A DNA stretch of 64,000 bases. It comes from Anaerobaca lacustris (lineage in GTDB: Bacteria > Planctomycetota > Phycisphaerae > Sedimentisphaerales > Anaerobacaceae). The translations under genes were made by a program, and so were the position numbers. Below are positions 56,663 through 64,000 of the stretch, piece by piece; positions within the stretch are counted from its first letter, which is position 1, and every line of letters starts with the position of its first letter. Under the pieces are notes generated by a model. That model did no database searches. It saw only the letters and a program-made list of their open reading frames with translations, and was not told the DNA's origin. Location: NCBI RefSeq assembly GCF_030012215.1, contig NZ_JASCXX010000006.1, positions 1 through 64,000 of the forward strand, read 5' to 3'.

Positions 56663-58378
56663 ATGACCAAAGACATGATTTTCTACACAGTTGGGGGACT
56701 GGGTCTCTTCCTCTTTGGCATGAAATTGATGTCGGAGGGTCTACGGGCTTGCGCTGGTCGGCGTCTGAAGAGCATCCTTGAATCCATGACGAAGAGGGCG
56801 TTTGTCGCCTTCCTCATCGGTGCGGCCGCGACCGCGCTGATCCAGTCGAGTTCGGCCGCGACCGTCATGGTCATCGGTTTCGTCAATGCCGGCTTGCTGA
56901 CGCTCAAGCAGGCCATCTGCGTCATCATCGGCACCAACGTCGGCACGACCGCCACCGCCTGGCTTGTCTCGATCTCGGGCCTTGGGGCCTTCAAGATCAC
57001 CGCGTACGCCTTGCCGGCCGTGGGGCTCGGATTCCTCATGCATGTGGGCGGGCGAACGCGCAGGGTCAAGAACCTCGGGCAGATCCTCCTCGGCTTCGGG
57101 ATGCTCTTTGTCGGCATCGGTTTCATGCAGGATGCGTTTGCGCCTCTGGAAGAGAGCCCGAGGGTCCACGAGTTTTTCGTCTCGCTCGGCCATCGACCGT
57201 TGTTGGCGATCCTGGCGGGGACCGTGGTCACCATGCTTCTGCAGAGCAGCTCGGCGGCCATTGCGATCGTCCAATTGCTGGCCATCGAGGGTGCGTTCGG
57301 CCTCGATTGGCACGTGGCATTGAATATCGCGATTCCCTTCGTGCTTGGCAGCAACATCGGCACGACGATCACCGCGCAGCTCGCCGCGATTCAGACCAAC
57401 GTCAGCGCGCGTCGGGCGGCCTGGGCCCATACCGTGTTCAACGTTGCGGGAGTTGCCGCAGGGTATCCGTTCGTTCATTGGGGATGGTTCGGGTCGTTCG
57501 TTGCCGCGATTTGTCCCTGGACGCTGGGCCCGACGACCATTGCCATGTCCATCGCCGTGGCCCACACCCTCTTCAAGCTCGCCGACGCCGCCATCTGGCT
57601 GCCCCTGGCCGGGGTGCTGGAGCGGTTTGTCGTTCGCATCGTGCGCGAGAGGCCCGGCGATGCGGCGATGCGGCCGATCATGCTGGAGAAACACCTTCTG
57701 GACACTCCGGAGATTGCCCTCGAGCAGACCAAACGCGAGATCGTTCGCATGGCCAAGACCGCCAAGCGAGCGCTGTGTGCCTCGATTGCCGGCATCGCCG
57801 AGAATGATGCGCGCAAGCTGGCCGCCGTCAGAGAGATCGAGGACTTCATCGACTGCTTTCAGTTGGAGATCACCTCCTATCTGTCGGCCATGTCGGGTCG
57901 GCATCTTTCGGAGGAGGTCTCGATCGAGCTGCCGGTGCTTCTGCACACGGTCAACGACCTGGAGCGCATCGGCGACCACGCCGTCAATATTGCCGAGATC
58001 GCCGAGCGAAAGATGGATCAGAAGCTTCTGTTCACGGACTTGGCGCTTCGCGAAGCCGACCGGTTGAAGCGGGAAGTGGACCAGATGTTCGATTGTATCA
58101 TCGCGGCGCTGCGGGACAACGACGTGGAGCAGGCCCGGTCGGCCCTGACGAACGAGAAGAACCTCAACCGCATGCAGATCGAGTTTCGTCGCAGCCACGT
58201 GGACCGGATGCGCGACGGCCTCTGCACGCCGGAGACGGGTTTGATCTTCGTCGATCTGGTCGACAACGTCGAGAAGATCGGAGATCATCTGACGAATATC
58301 GCGCAGGCGGTCATCGGGGGGCTCCAGTGGGCGGGGGTCGAGCCCAAGATCGCCCAGGATGCGCGGATGGTTGATTGA
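56663..58378 (+). CDS. Na/Pi cotransporter with C-terminal PhoU domain (copy 1)
   Basis: Inner-membrane sodium:phosphate symporter of 571 residues. The N-terminal 330 residues hold about eight or nine spans with the two family repeats marked by QSSSAA (ATALIQSSSAATVM and TMLLQSSSAAIAI) and GTNVGTTATAW / GSNIGTTITAQ. The C-terminal part (about 350-560) is PhoU-like, with VNDLERIGDHAVNIAEIAE and VDNVEKIGDHLTNIAQA. It lies 120 nt after phoB with only a weak ribosome site. The next gene is a close paralogue. Confidence 0.9.
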   Translation: MTKDMIFYTVGGLGLFLFGMKLMSEGLRACAGRRLKSILESMTKRAFVAFLIGAAATALIQSSSAATVMVIGFVNAGLLTLKQAICVIIGTNVGTTATAWLVSISGLGAFKITAYALPAVGLGFLMHVGGRTRRVKNLGQILLGFGMLFVGIGFMQDAFAPLEESPRVHEFFVSLGHRPLLAILAGTVVTMLLQSSSAAIAIVQLLAIEGAFGLDWHVALNIAIPFVLGSNIGTTITAQLAAIQTNVSARRAAWAHTVFNVAGVAAGYPFVHWGWFGSFVAAICPWTLGPTTIAMSIAVAHTLFKLADAAIWLPLAGVLERFVVRIVRERPGDAAMRPIMLEKHLLDTPEIALEQTKREIVRMAKTAKRALCASIAGIAENDARKLAAVREIEDFIDCFQLEITSYLSAMSGRHLSEEVSIELPVLLHTVNDLERIGDHAVNIAEIAERKMDQKLLFTDLALREADRLKREVDQMFDCIIAALRDNDVEQARSALTNEKNLNRMQIEFRRSHVDRMRDGLCTPETGLIFVDLVDNVEKIGDHLTNIAQAVIGGLQWAGVEPKIAQDARMVD

Positions 58379-58467
58379 TTGGAGTGGCCGGCTGCCGATG
58401 TGTCCCGCGAAGGTGAAGGCCAGATGCGTAGCCCAGAATCCGCAACCGAGACGTCCGGAGGACGAGA

Positions 58468-60171
58468 ATGGATATTAAGGACATGGTCTTTGGGACGGTC
58501 GGTGGATTGGGGCTGTTCCTCTTCGGCATGGGGCTGATGACCGACGGCCTTCGGCAGGTCGCCGGACAGAAGCTCAAGAGCCTGCTCGAAGCACTGACGA
58601 AGCACCGCGTCGTGGCCGTCCTGATGGGCGCATCGGTCACGTTCCTCATCCAGTCCAGTTCCGCGACGACGGTGATGACGGTCGGTTTGGTCAACGCGGG
58701 CCTTCTGACCCTCCGACAGGCGCTTTGCGTCGTTCTCGGGGCCAACGTGGGGACGACGTTCACGGCGTGGCTCGTTTCGGCGTTCGCCGTCTTCAAGATC
58801 AGCAGTTACGCCCTCCCCATGGTCGGTCTGGGATTCCTCTTCAGTGTTGCCGGCAAGTCGATGAAGGCCCGAAGTGTCGGACAGATCATGATCGGGTTCG
58901 GGCTGCTGTTCCTGGGCATCCACTTCATGAAGGAGACTTTTGCCCCTCTCGGTGACAGCGAAGGCACCCGACGGGCATTGATCTGGCTCGGGACCAATCC
59001 GATCCTGGCGATTCTGGCCGGAACGATCCTGACGATGCTGCTCCAGAGCAGTTCGGCCTCGATCGCCCTGATTCAAACGCTCGCGTTGCAGGGCGCATTC
59101 GGTACGGACTGGGACGTGGTGCTGCGTGTGGCCATCCCCTTCGTCCTCGGCGACAACATCGGTACGACGATCACCGCGCAGATTGCGGCGTTACGGACCT
59201 CGCGGAACGCCCGGCGAACGGCGATGGGGCACACGATGTTCAATGTGATCGGGGTTCTTTACGTTCTGCCTCTGGTCTGGCTCGGGTGGTTCGCCGACCT
59301 GGTGGAATGGATCGCGCCGGTCGAGCTGTCGCAGGGGACGGTCATGGTCTTCCTGGCCATTGCGCACAGTACGTTCAACGTATTCAACACGATCGTGTTC
59401 CTGCCGCTGATCCGCCTGCTCGAGATCGTCGTTCTGAAGATCCTTCCGCTTCGCGCAGACGAGACGTTGTCCCAGCCGGTGATTCTGGAGAGGCACCTGC
59501 TGCACACGCCGGTGCTGGCCCTGGAACAGGCCCGGCGCGAGATCGTGCGGATGGCCAAGACGGCCGAGACGGCCGTATTGCTGGCGATCGAGAGCATTCT
59601 CGAAGACCTTCCGAAGAATTTCGTCTCGGTCAGAGAGATCGAGGACCAGGTCGACGCTTTTCAGATGGAGATCACCTCCTATCTGACGGACCTGTCCGAG
59701 GAGGCGTTGTCCGAGGACGTCAGCGCCGAGCTTCCCGTGCTTCTGCACGCGGTCAACGATCTCGAGCGAATCGGCGACCATGCGGTCAATATCGTCGAAA
59801 TCGCGGAACGCAAGAACTCGCAGAAGCTCGGATTCAGCGACGCCGCACGGCAGGAGGCCGAGCAGATTCGTGATGAGTTGATCCAGATGTTCAGTCGCGT
59901 GGTGGCCGCTCTGGAGGCGAGGGATGTGGCGAAGGCCAGGTCCGCTCTGGCCAACGAGCGGAAGCTCAACGAGATGCAACTGGAATTCCGGCGAAGCCAC
60001 GTGGCGCGCATGACCGACGGCGTCTGCACGGCGGTAACGGGGCTGATCTTCATCGACCTGGTGGACAACGCCGAGAAGATCGGCGACCACCTGACGAACA
60101 TCGCGCAGGCGACCATTGGGGGCCTGCAATGGGAGGGCGTCAAGCCGCAGAAGGTCGCGCCGGCCTCGTAG
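58468..60171 (+). CDS. Na/Pi cotransporter with C-terminal PhoU domain (copy 2)
   Basis: A 567-residue paralogue of the preceding transporter with the same architecture: QSSSATTVMTVG and LQSSSASIAL repeats, GANVGTTFTAW and GDNIGTTITAQ, then a PhoU-like C-terminus (VNDLERIGDHAVNIVEIAE, VDNAEKIGDHLTNIAQA). ATG 58468 has GGAGGA about 6 nt upstream. Start-to-start similarity shows tandem duplication with divergence in the third quarter. The PhoU part may regulate transport or signal to the PhoR encoded next. Confidence 0.9.
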   Translation: MDIKDMVFGTVGGLGLFLFGMGLMTDGLRQVAGQKLKSLLEALTKHRVVAVLMGASVTFLIQSSSATTVMTVGLVNAGLLTLRQALCVVLGANVGTTFTAWLVSAFAVFKISSYALPMVGLGFLFSVAGKSMKARSVGQIMIGFGLLFLGIHFMKETFAPLGDSEGTRRALIWLGTNPILAILAGTILTMLLQSSSASIALIQTLALQGAFGTDWDVVLRVAIPFVLGDNIGTTITAQIAALRTSRNARRTAMGHTMFNVIGVLYVLPLVWLGWFADLVEWIAPVELSQGTVMVFLAIAHSTFNVFNTIVFLPLIRLLEIVVLKILPLRADETLSQPVILERHLLHTPVLALEQARREIVRMAKTAETAVLLAIESILEDLPKNFVSVREIEDQVDAFQMEITSYLTDLSEEALSEDVSAELPVLLHAVNDLERIGDHAVNIVEIAERKNSQKLGFSDAARQEAEQIRDELIQMFSRVVAALEARDVAKARSALANERKLNEMQLEFRRSHVARMTDGVCTAVTGLIFIDLVDNAEKIGDHLTNIAQATIGGLQWEGVKPQKVAPAS

Positions 60172-60255
60172 TCGGTCCCCTCGATGAACCCGGCACGGCG
60201 CCGGGCCGTAGGTCACGGAGTAGGTCATGGTGTTCGAAAGCAATGGGACTGAACG

Positions 60256-62031
60256 ATGTTCCGAAGGAAACTGATCTGGCAACTCTATCCGTCCTTCCTG
60301 GCCACCACCCTGCTGGCCTTGATCGCGGCGACCACGTATTCGTCGTACACGCTGCGCACGTTCTATCTCGATCAGCTCAAAGAGGAGCTTCGCCTGGTAG
60401 GGGATGTGGCAGCCTCGCAGGTGGCGTTGACGCTTCGCACGGGGACCTCGGCTGACGTGGATGCCCTGTGCAAGACGCTGGGGCAGGCCGGCAGCGGCCA
60501 GATGCGGCTGACCGTGATCGCGTCCGATGGAAAGGTCCTGGGCGATTCGGACGAGAACCCCGCGCTGATGGAGGACCACTCCAATCGGGCCGAGATCATC
60601 GAGGCGATTGCCGATGGGCTCGGGCGGTCGATGCGATTCAGCCCGACGCTCGGCCGAAACATGATGTACGTGGCGGTGCCGGTCAGCGAAGACGGCCAGC
60701 CGGTCGCCTTCGTTCGCATGGCGGTCCCCGTTACGGAGATCGAGCGCGCTCTGAGCCGCGTCTACGTCACGATCATCTGGGCCGGAGCGATTGTTGCCGT
60801 GTGTGCGGCCGTTCTGAGTCTGCTGATCAGCCGCCAGATCAGCGAGCCGATCACGCGCATGAAGCGCATCGCCCAACTGTTTGCACAGGGGCAGCTCGAT
60901 ATGCGGGTCCCCGACGCCGGCGCCGCGGAGCTGGATGAGCTGGCCAGGGCGTTGAACGAAATGGCCACGCAGCTTCAGGACCGGATTCTCACCATTACCC
61001 GGCAGCGAAACGAGGTAAAGGCGATTCTCTCCAGCCTGGGCGAGGGTGTTCTGGCCGTGGATTCCCGGGGTCGGATCGTGAGCGTCAATAAGGCGGCCGC
61101 CCAGTTGCTGGGCATCGACCCGATCGCTGCGCAGGGGCGCAGTATCGAGGAAGTCGTCCGCAACGTCGGATTGCAGCAGTTCGTTCGCCGGACGCTGGAA
61201 GGCGATCAGCCTGCCGAGGGCGATATCTCCTTCCCTGAAGAGGGGGGGCGGTTTTTCCACGTCCACGGGGCGCCTCTGGCCGATCCGCCGACCGACCGAG
61301 CCGGGGCGGTGATCGTGCTCAGCGACATGACGCGGATCCACCGTCTGGAGAGCCTGCGGCGGGACTTCGTCGCCAATGTTTCGCACGAGTTGAAGACCCC
61401 CGTGACGTCGATCCAGGGCTTCGTGGAGGCCCTGCTGGACGGCCGGCCCGACGACCCCGAGCAGACTTCGCGGTATCTGGGGATCATCGCCAAGCATGCC
61501 GAGCGTCTCAACGCGATCATCGACGACTTGCTGAGCCTGTCCCGCCTCGAGGAAGGCGCCGAGAAGCGAGCGATCCTGTTCGAGGACGTCAAGCTTCGTC
61601 CCGCTCTTGAAGCGGCGGTCGAGTTGGCGGGCGTCCGCGCCGAACAGAAGCGAATCAGGGTGGAATTGTCCTGCGACGATTCGATCCGCGCCAAGATCAA
61701 TGCGCCGCTTCTGGAGCAGGCGATCGTCAATCTTGTGGACAACGCGGTCAAGTACAGTGACGAAGGGACGACGGTGTGGATCGAGGTCCAGCCGCAGGAC
61801 AAGGGGGTCGCGATCCGTGTGAAGGACACCGGCTGCGGCATCCCGCGGGAGCATCTGGCCCGGATCTTCGAGCGGTTCTACGTCGTGGACAAGAGCCGGA
61901 GTCGCAAGTTGGGGGGCACCGGCCTCGGTCTGGCCATCGTCAAGCACATCATCGGCGTCCACGGCGGCCATATTGGCGTGGAGAGCATCCCCGGAAAAGG
62001 CAGCACTTTCACCCTGCATCTACCCCAGTGA
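60256..62031 (+). CDS. phoR: PhoR-type phosphate sensor histidine kinase
   Basis: Membrane histidine kinase of 591 residues. Spans at about 10-32 and 170-195 enclose a periplasmic domain (about 33-168, longer than the tiny loop of enterobacterial PhoR). HAMP (about 195-250), PAS (260-350; ILSSLGEGVLAVDSRGRIVSVN), the phospho-acceptor FVANVSHELKTP with His377, and the ATPase domain (VNLVDNAVKYS, GGTGLGLAIVKHI) follow. Although separated from phoB by two transporter genes it is clearly its partner. Confidence 0.9.
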   Translation: MFRRKLIWQLYPSFLATTLLALIAATTYSSYTLRTFYLDQLKEELRLVGDVAASQVALTLRTGTSADVDALCKTLGQAGSGQMRLTVIASDGKVLGDSDENPALMEDHSNRAEIIEAIADGLGRSMRFSPTLGRNMMYVAVPVSEDGQPVAFVRMAVPVTEIERALSRVYVTIIWAGAIVAVCAAVLSLLISRQISEPITRMKRIAQLFAQGQLDMRVPDAGAAELDELARALNEMATQLQDRILTITRQRNEVKAILSSLGEGVLAVDSRGRIVSVNKAAAQLLGIDPIAAQGRSIEEVVRNVGLQQFVRRTLEGDQPAEGDISFPEEGGRFFHVHGAPLADPPTDRAGAVIVLSDMTRIHRLESLRRDFVANVSHELKTPVTSIQGFVEALLDGRPDDPEQTSRYLGIIAKHAERLNAIIDDLLSLSRLEEGAEKRAILFEDVKLRPALEAAVELAGVRAEQKRIRVELSCDDSIRAKINAPLLEQAIVNLVDNAVKYSDEGTTVWIEVQPQDKGVAIRVKDTGCGIPREHLARIFERFYVVDKSRSRKLGGTGLGLAIVKHIIGVHGGHIGVESIPGKGSTFTLHLPQ

Positions 62032-62090
62032 AACGGTTCTGACCGACAATCATTGACGGCTCGGTCTCCGAGCACTACTCTTGTCTCCTG

Positions 62091-62144
62091 TTAACACGAT
62101 CCTAACGTGAAATTGATCTGCGCCTAACAATTCACGACTACGAC
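62091..62144 (+). promoter_or_regulatory. Candidate Pho box of the porin gene
   Basis: TTAAC (62091), CTAAC (62102), a degenerate unit TTGAT (62113) and CTAAC (62124), all in an 11-bp register. TACGAC (62139-62144), a weak -10, starts 10 nt after the last unit. Lies 84 nt upstream of the porin start. Confidence 0.55.
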
Positions 62145-62227
62145 GTGGCACCAAGCTTCGGTTGAGGCGTTTCAGGATCGGCCTGATCGCGCCATGAGCA
62201 TCCGAAGATCTGTACGGAGACGCTGAG

Positions 62228-63595
62228 ATGGGTATGGGAACATGGAGCATCTGTGGCAGCATTGCCGGGGGATTGTTGTTGACGTTCGGCTGGGCGACGG
62301 TCTGCGGCGCCGACGAACTGGGCGACCTCAAACAGCAGCTTGAAGACCAGAAAACGCGGTCGGCTGAGCTTGAGGATCGGATCAACCAGCTCGAAGCCCG
62401 GCAGAAACTCAAGGAACGGGCGATGGGCGAGGAAATCGCCGCCTTGAAGGACTCCCACGTTGAGAAATCACCTACGGATCTACAGGCGTATTGGAGGGAT
62501 GGGCTTCGATTCAAGACGGCCGATGATATGTTCCAGTTGCGGATCGGCGGGCGCATGATGTTCGACTGGCTCTGGATCAGCGAAGACGACGACATCAAGG
62601 CCGCCATTGGCGATCAGGAAGACGGTGTCGGGTTCCGGCGGGTGCGCTTCTATATGGCCGGCAGCATCTACGAGAACGTGGACTACATGCTGCAGCTCGA
62701 TTTTGCCGGCGGGGCCACCGCTCTCAGGGATGCCTACATCGGCCTGACGGATTTCCCGGTAGGCAAGCTGCGTATGGGCCAGTTCAAGGAGCCCTTCAGC
62801 CTGGAAGAGTTGACCAGCAGCAACTACATGACGTTCGTCGAGAGGGCGCTGCCCAACACGTTCTCTCCCAGCCGCAACGTTGGTTTCATGCTGCATGACG
62901 CCGCTTTGGAGAACCGCATGACCTGGGCCGCCGGGCTGTTCCGCGACACCGACGATACCGGCCTGGCCATAGACGACGGCGGCTACAACCTTACGGGTCG
63001 CATCACCGGCCTGCCCTGGTACAACAACAAAGGCGAATCGTTGATACACCTCGGCGCCGCCTACAGCCACAGAAACCCGGATGAGACGCTGCGCTATCGC
63101 GCCCGCCCGGAAACGCCTCTGACGGACCGCTTCGTCGACACGGGCGCCATCCCTACTGATCGAGCGAATCTGCTCGGGCTGGAGGCCGCCTGGCTGGCCG
63201 GGCCGCTCTCCATCCAGGGCGAATACATCCGCGCGAACGTGGACCGAAGCGGGGCCTCCGACGTCGATTTCAGTGCGTATTACGCACAGGCCAGCTACCT
63301 TCTGACCGGCGAACGCCGTTCCTACAGCACCTCCTCCGGCACGTTCGGTCTGGTCAGGCCGAAGAAGAACTTCCGTTTCGGCGGCGGTCCCGGTGCCTGG
63401 GAGCTCAAGGCCCGCTACTCCGGCATCGATCTGAACCACAAGGACATCCGCGGCGGAGAGCTGGACAACTTCAGCGCCGGGGTGAACTGGTACCTCAACC
63501 CCAACATGCGGATCATGTGGGACTACATTCGTGCCGATCTCGACGATGTGGGGCAAGCCGATGTCCTGCTGATGCGGCTGCACGCCTTTTTCTGA
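62228..63595 (+). CDS. Phosphate-selective porin (OprO/OprP family)
   Basis: Outer-membrane beta-barrel of 455 residues. Signal peptide (about 1-28), then a coiled coil (about 30-80; LGDLKQQLEDQKTRSAELEDR) as in many planctomycete porins, then the OprO/P barrel opening with GLRFKTADDMFQLRIGGRM and ending with aromatic Phe (LLMRLHAFF). The family region FGGGPGAWELKARYSGIDLN is clear near residue 385. It should let phosphate across the outer membrane. It lies between phoR and pstS behind its own candidate Pho box. Confidence 0.85.
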   Translation: MGMGTWSICGSIAGGLLLTFGWATVCGADELGDLKQQLEDQKTRSAELEDRINQLEARQKLKERAMGEEIAALKDSHVEKSPTDLQAYWRDGLRFKTADDMFQLRIGGRMMFDWLWISEDDDIKAAIGDQEDGVGFRRVRFYMAGSIYENVDYMLQLDFAGGATALRDAYIGLTDFPVGKLRMGQFKEPFSLEELTSSNYMTFVERALPNTFSPSRNVGFMLHDAALENRMTWAAGLFRDTDDTGLAIDDGGYNLTGRITGLPWYNNKGESLIHLGAAYSHRNPDETLRYRARPETPLTDRFVDTGAIPTDRANLLGLEAAWLAGPLSIQGEYIRANVDRSGASDVDFSAYYAQASYLLTGERRSYSTSSGTFGLVRPKKNFRFGGGPGAWELKARYSGIDLNHKDIRGGELDNFSAGVNWYLNPNMRIMWDYIRADLDDVGQADVLLMRLHAFF

Positions 63596-63620
63596 GTGGT
63601 CTTCCGTTGCTCATGGGATA

Positions 63621-63663
63621 TTAACTGCGGTCTAACACGATGCTAACATTCTCTGCGTACAAA
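63621..63663 (+). promoter_or_regulatory. Candidate Pho box and promoter of pstS
   Basis: TTAAC (63621), CTAAC (63632) and CTAAC (63643): three units with an exact 11-bp period. TACAAA (63658-63663) follows after 10 nt and can serve as -10, so the array takes the place of the -35 box as in known Pho promoters. Confidence 0.7.
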
Positions 63664-63689
63664 GGGCAAAAAGTAAAGGAGATCAATGT

Positions 63690-64000
63690 ATGCAGAAGAT
63701 GCTGATAAGTGCCCTGTTGTTTTCCCTGTTGGTCGGTGGCTCGGTTCAGGCGCAGACCCTTCAGATCGAGGGCTCGACGACTGTCGGGCCGATCGCGGAT
63801 GCTTTCGCCGAGTACTTCAAGCGGGTCTATCCCGACCTCAACATCACCGTCAAGAAGACCGGCAGCGGCGACGGGGCGGCGGCCCTCGCCGATGGGCGTT
63901 GTGACATCGCGACGATGAGCCGGTTCATGAAGGACAAGGAGTTCAAGGACGCGGTGGGCAACGGGGTCTATCCGGTCGCCCACGTCGTGGCGATGGACGG
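63690..64000 (+). CDS. pstS: Phosphate ABC transporter binding protein PstS (5' part, cut by window end)
   Basis: The first 103 codons of a periplasmic phosphate-binding protein, still open at the window end. ATG 63690 has AAAGGAG 8 nt upstream; the ATG at 63686 is in another frame. A signal peptide ends SVQAQT, then IEGSTTVGPIADAFAEYF and KKTGSGDGAAALADGRCDIA, the PstS phosphate-binding loops (STT, TGSGDG). It directly follows a three-unit Pho box. The permease and ATPase genes would be expected just beyond the window. Confidence 0.85.
   Translation, partial: MQKMLISALLFSLLVGGSVQAQTLQIEGSTTVGPIADAFAEYFKRVYPDLNITVKKTGSGDGAAALADGRCDIATMSRFMKDKEFKDAVGNGVYPVAHVVAMD

Overview
The window looks like chromosome from an anaerobic, saccharolytic planctomycete (Phycisphaerae/Sedimentisphaerales type). 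The reasons are the GC-rich genome, the very large secreted proteins built from LamG, discoidin, CotH and lamin-tail modules, the Tat-exported Gfo/Idh/MocA and TIM-barrel proteins, a NADH-linked [FeFe]-hydrogenase operon with Rex, and an outer-membrane phosphate porin. This assignment is inferred from gene content only; no rRNA or tRNA gene is visible.

Positions 43-10185 form one co-directional sugar operon: an exported DUF5060/DUF4038 glycosidase-like protein, a ribose-type ABC importer (binding lipoprotein, DUF2291 protein, double ATPase, permease), a transketolase split into two overlapping genes, and a glycerol-kinase-like FGGY kinase. The set resembles the non-oxidative D-apiose pathway. 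Positions 10306-28517 hold five large or medium exported proteins of polysaccharide or surface type (CotH/LTD, two discoidin/Fn3-like modular paralogues, a CBM9/LamG protein, a HEAT-repeat protein), plus a Tat TIM-barrel isomerase-like protein, an M3 peptidase and a Tat oxidoreductase. Three strong terminator hairpins separate units here.

Positions 29204-30208 are ilvC. Positions 30283-36920 are an accessory island. It holds a lipoprotein whose last 100 bp are repeated beyond an orphan ribbon-helix-helix antitoxin, an AT-richer overlapping two-gene pair of unknown function, an HNH/AP2 endonuclease, and an MNT nucleotidyltransferase whose HEPN partner is cut off at the endonuclease gene. Positions 37035-44736 return to ordinary genes: a PAC2-family protein, a TetR regulator with its TolC/MacA/MacB-type efflux operon, and a DacZ-like diadenylate cyclase.

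Positions 45048-55246 are a redox-controlled hydrogen operon: rex (with a near-perfect Rex site and promoter), a Cache sensor kinase, four Hnd-type hydrogenase subunits, the maturases hydG and hydE, and a receiver-only response regulator. hydF is not in the window. HydA and HydG both depart from the usual cysteine motifs at their metal sites. A 166-bp nested inverted-repeat element with 26-bp terminal repeats and a duplicated 14-bp flank sits between hydG and the NuoE-like subunit gene.

Positions 55859-64000 are a phosphate-starvation cluster: phoB, two Na/Pi cotransporters each fused to PhoU, phoR, an OprO/P-type porin and the start of pstS. Three arrays of CTAAC-type repeats with an exact 11-bp period lie upstream of pstS, upstream of the porin, and upstream of an unannotated leftward small membrane ORF. 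They are convincing candidate Pho boxes.
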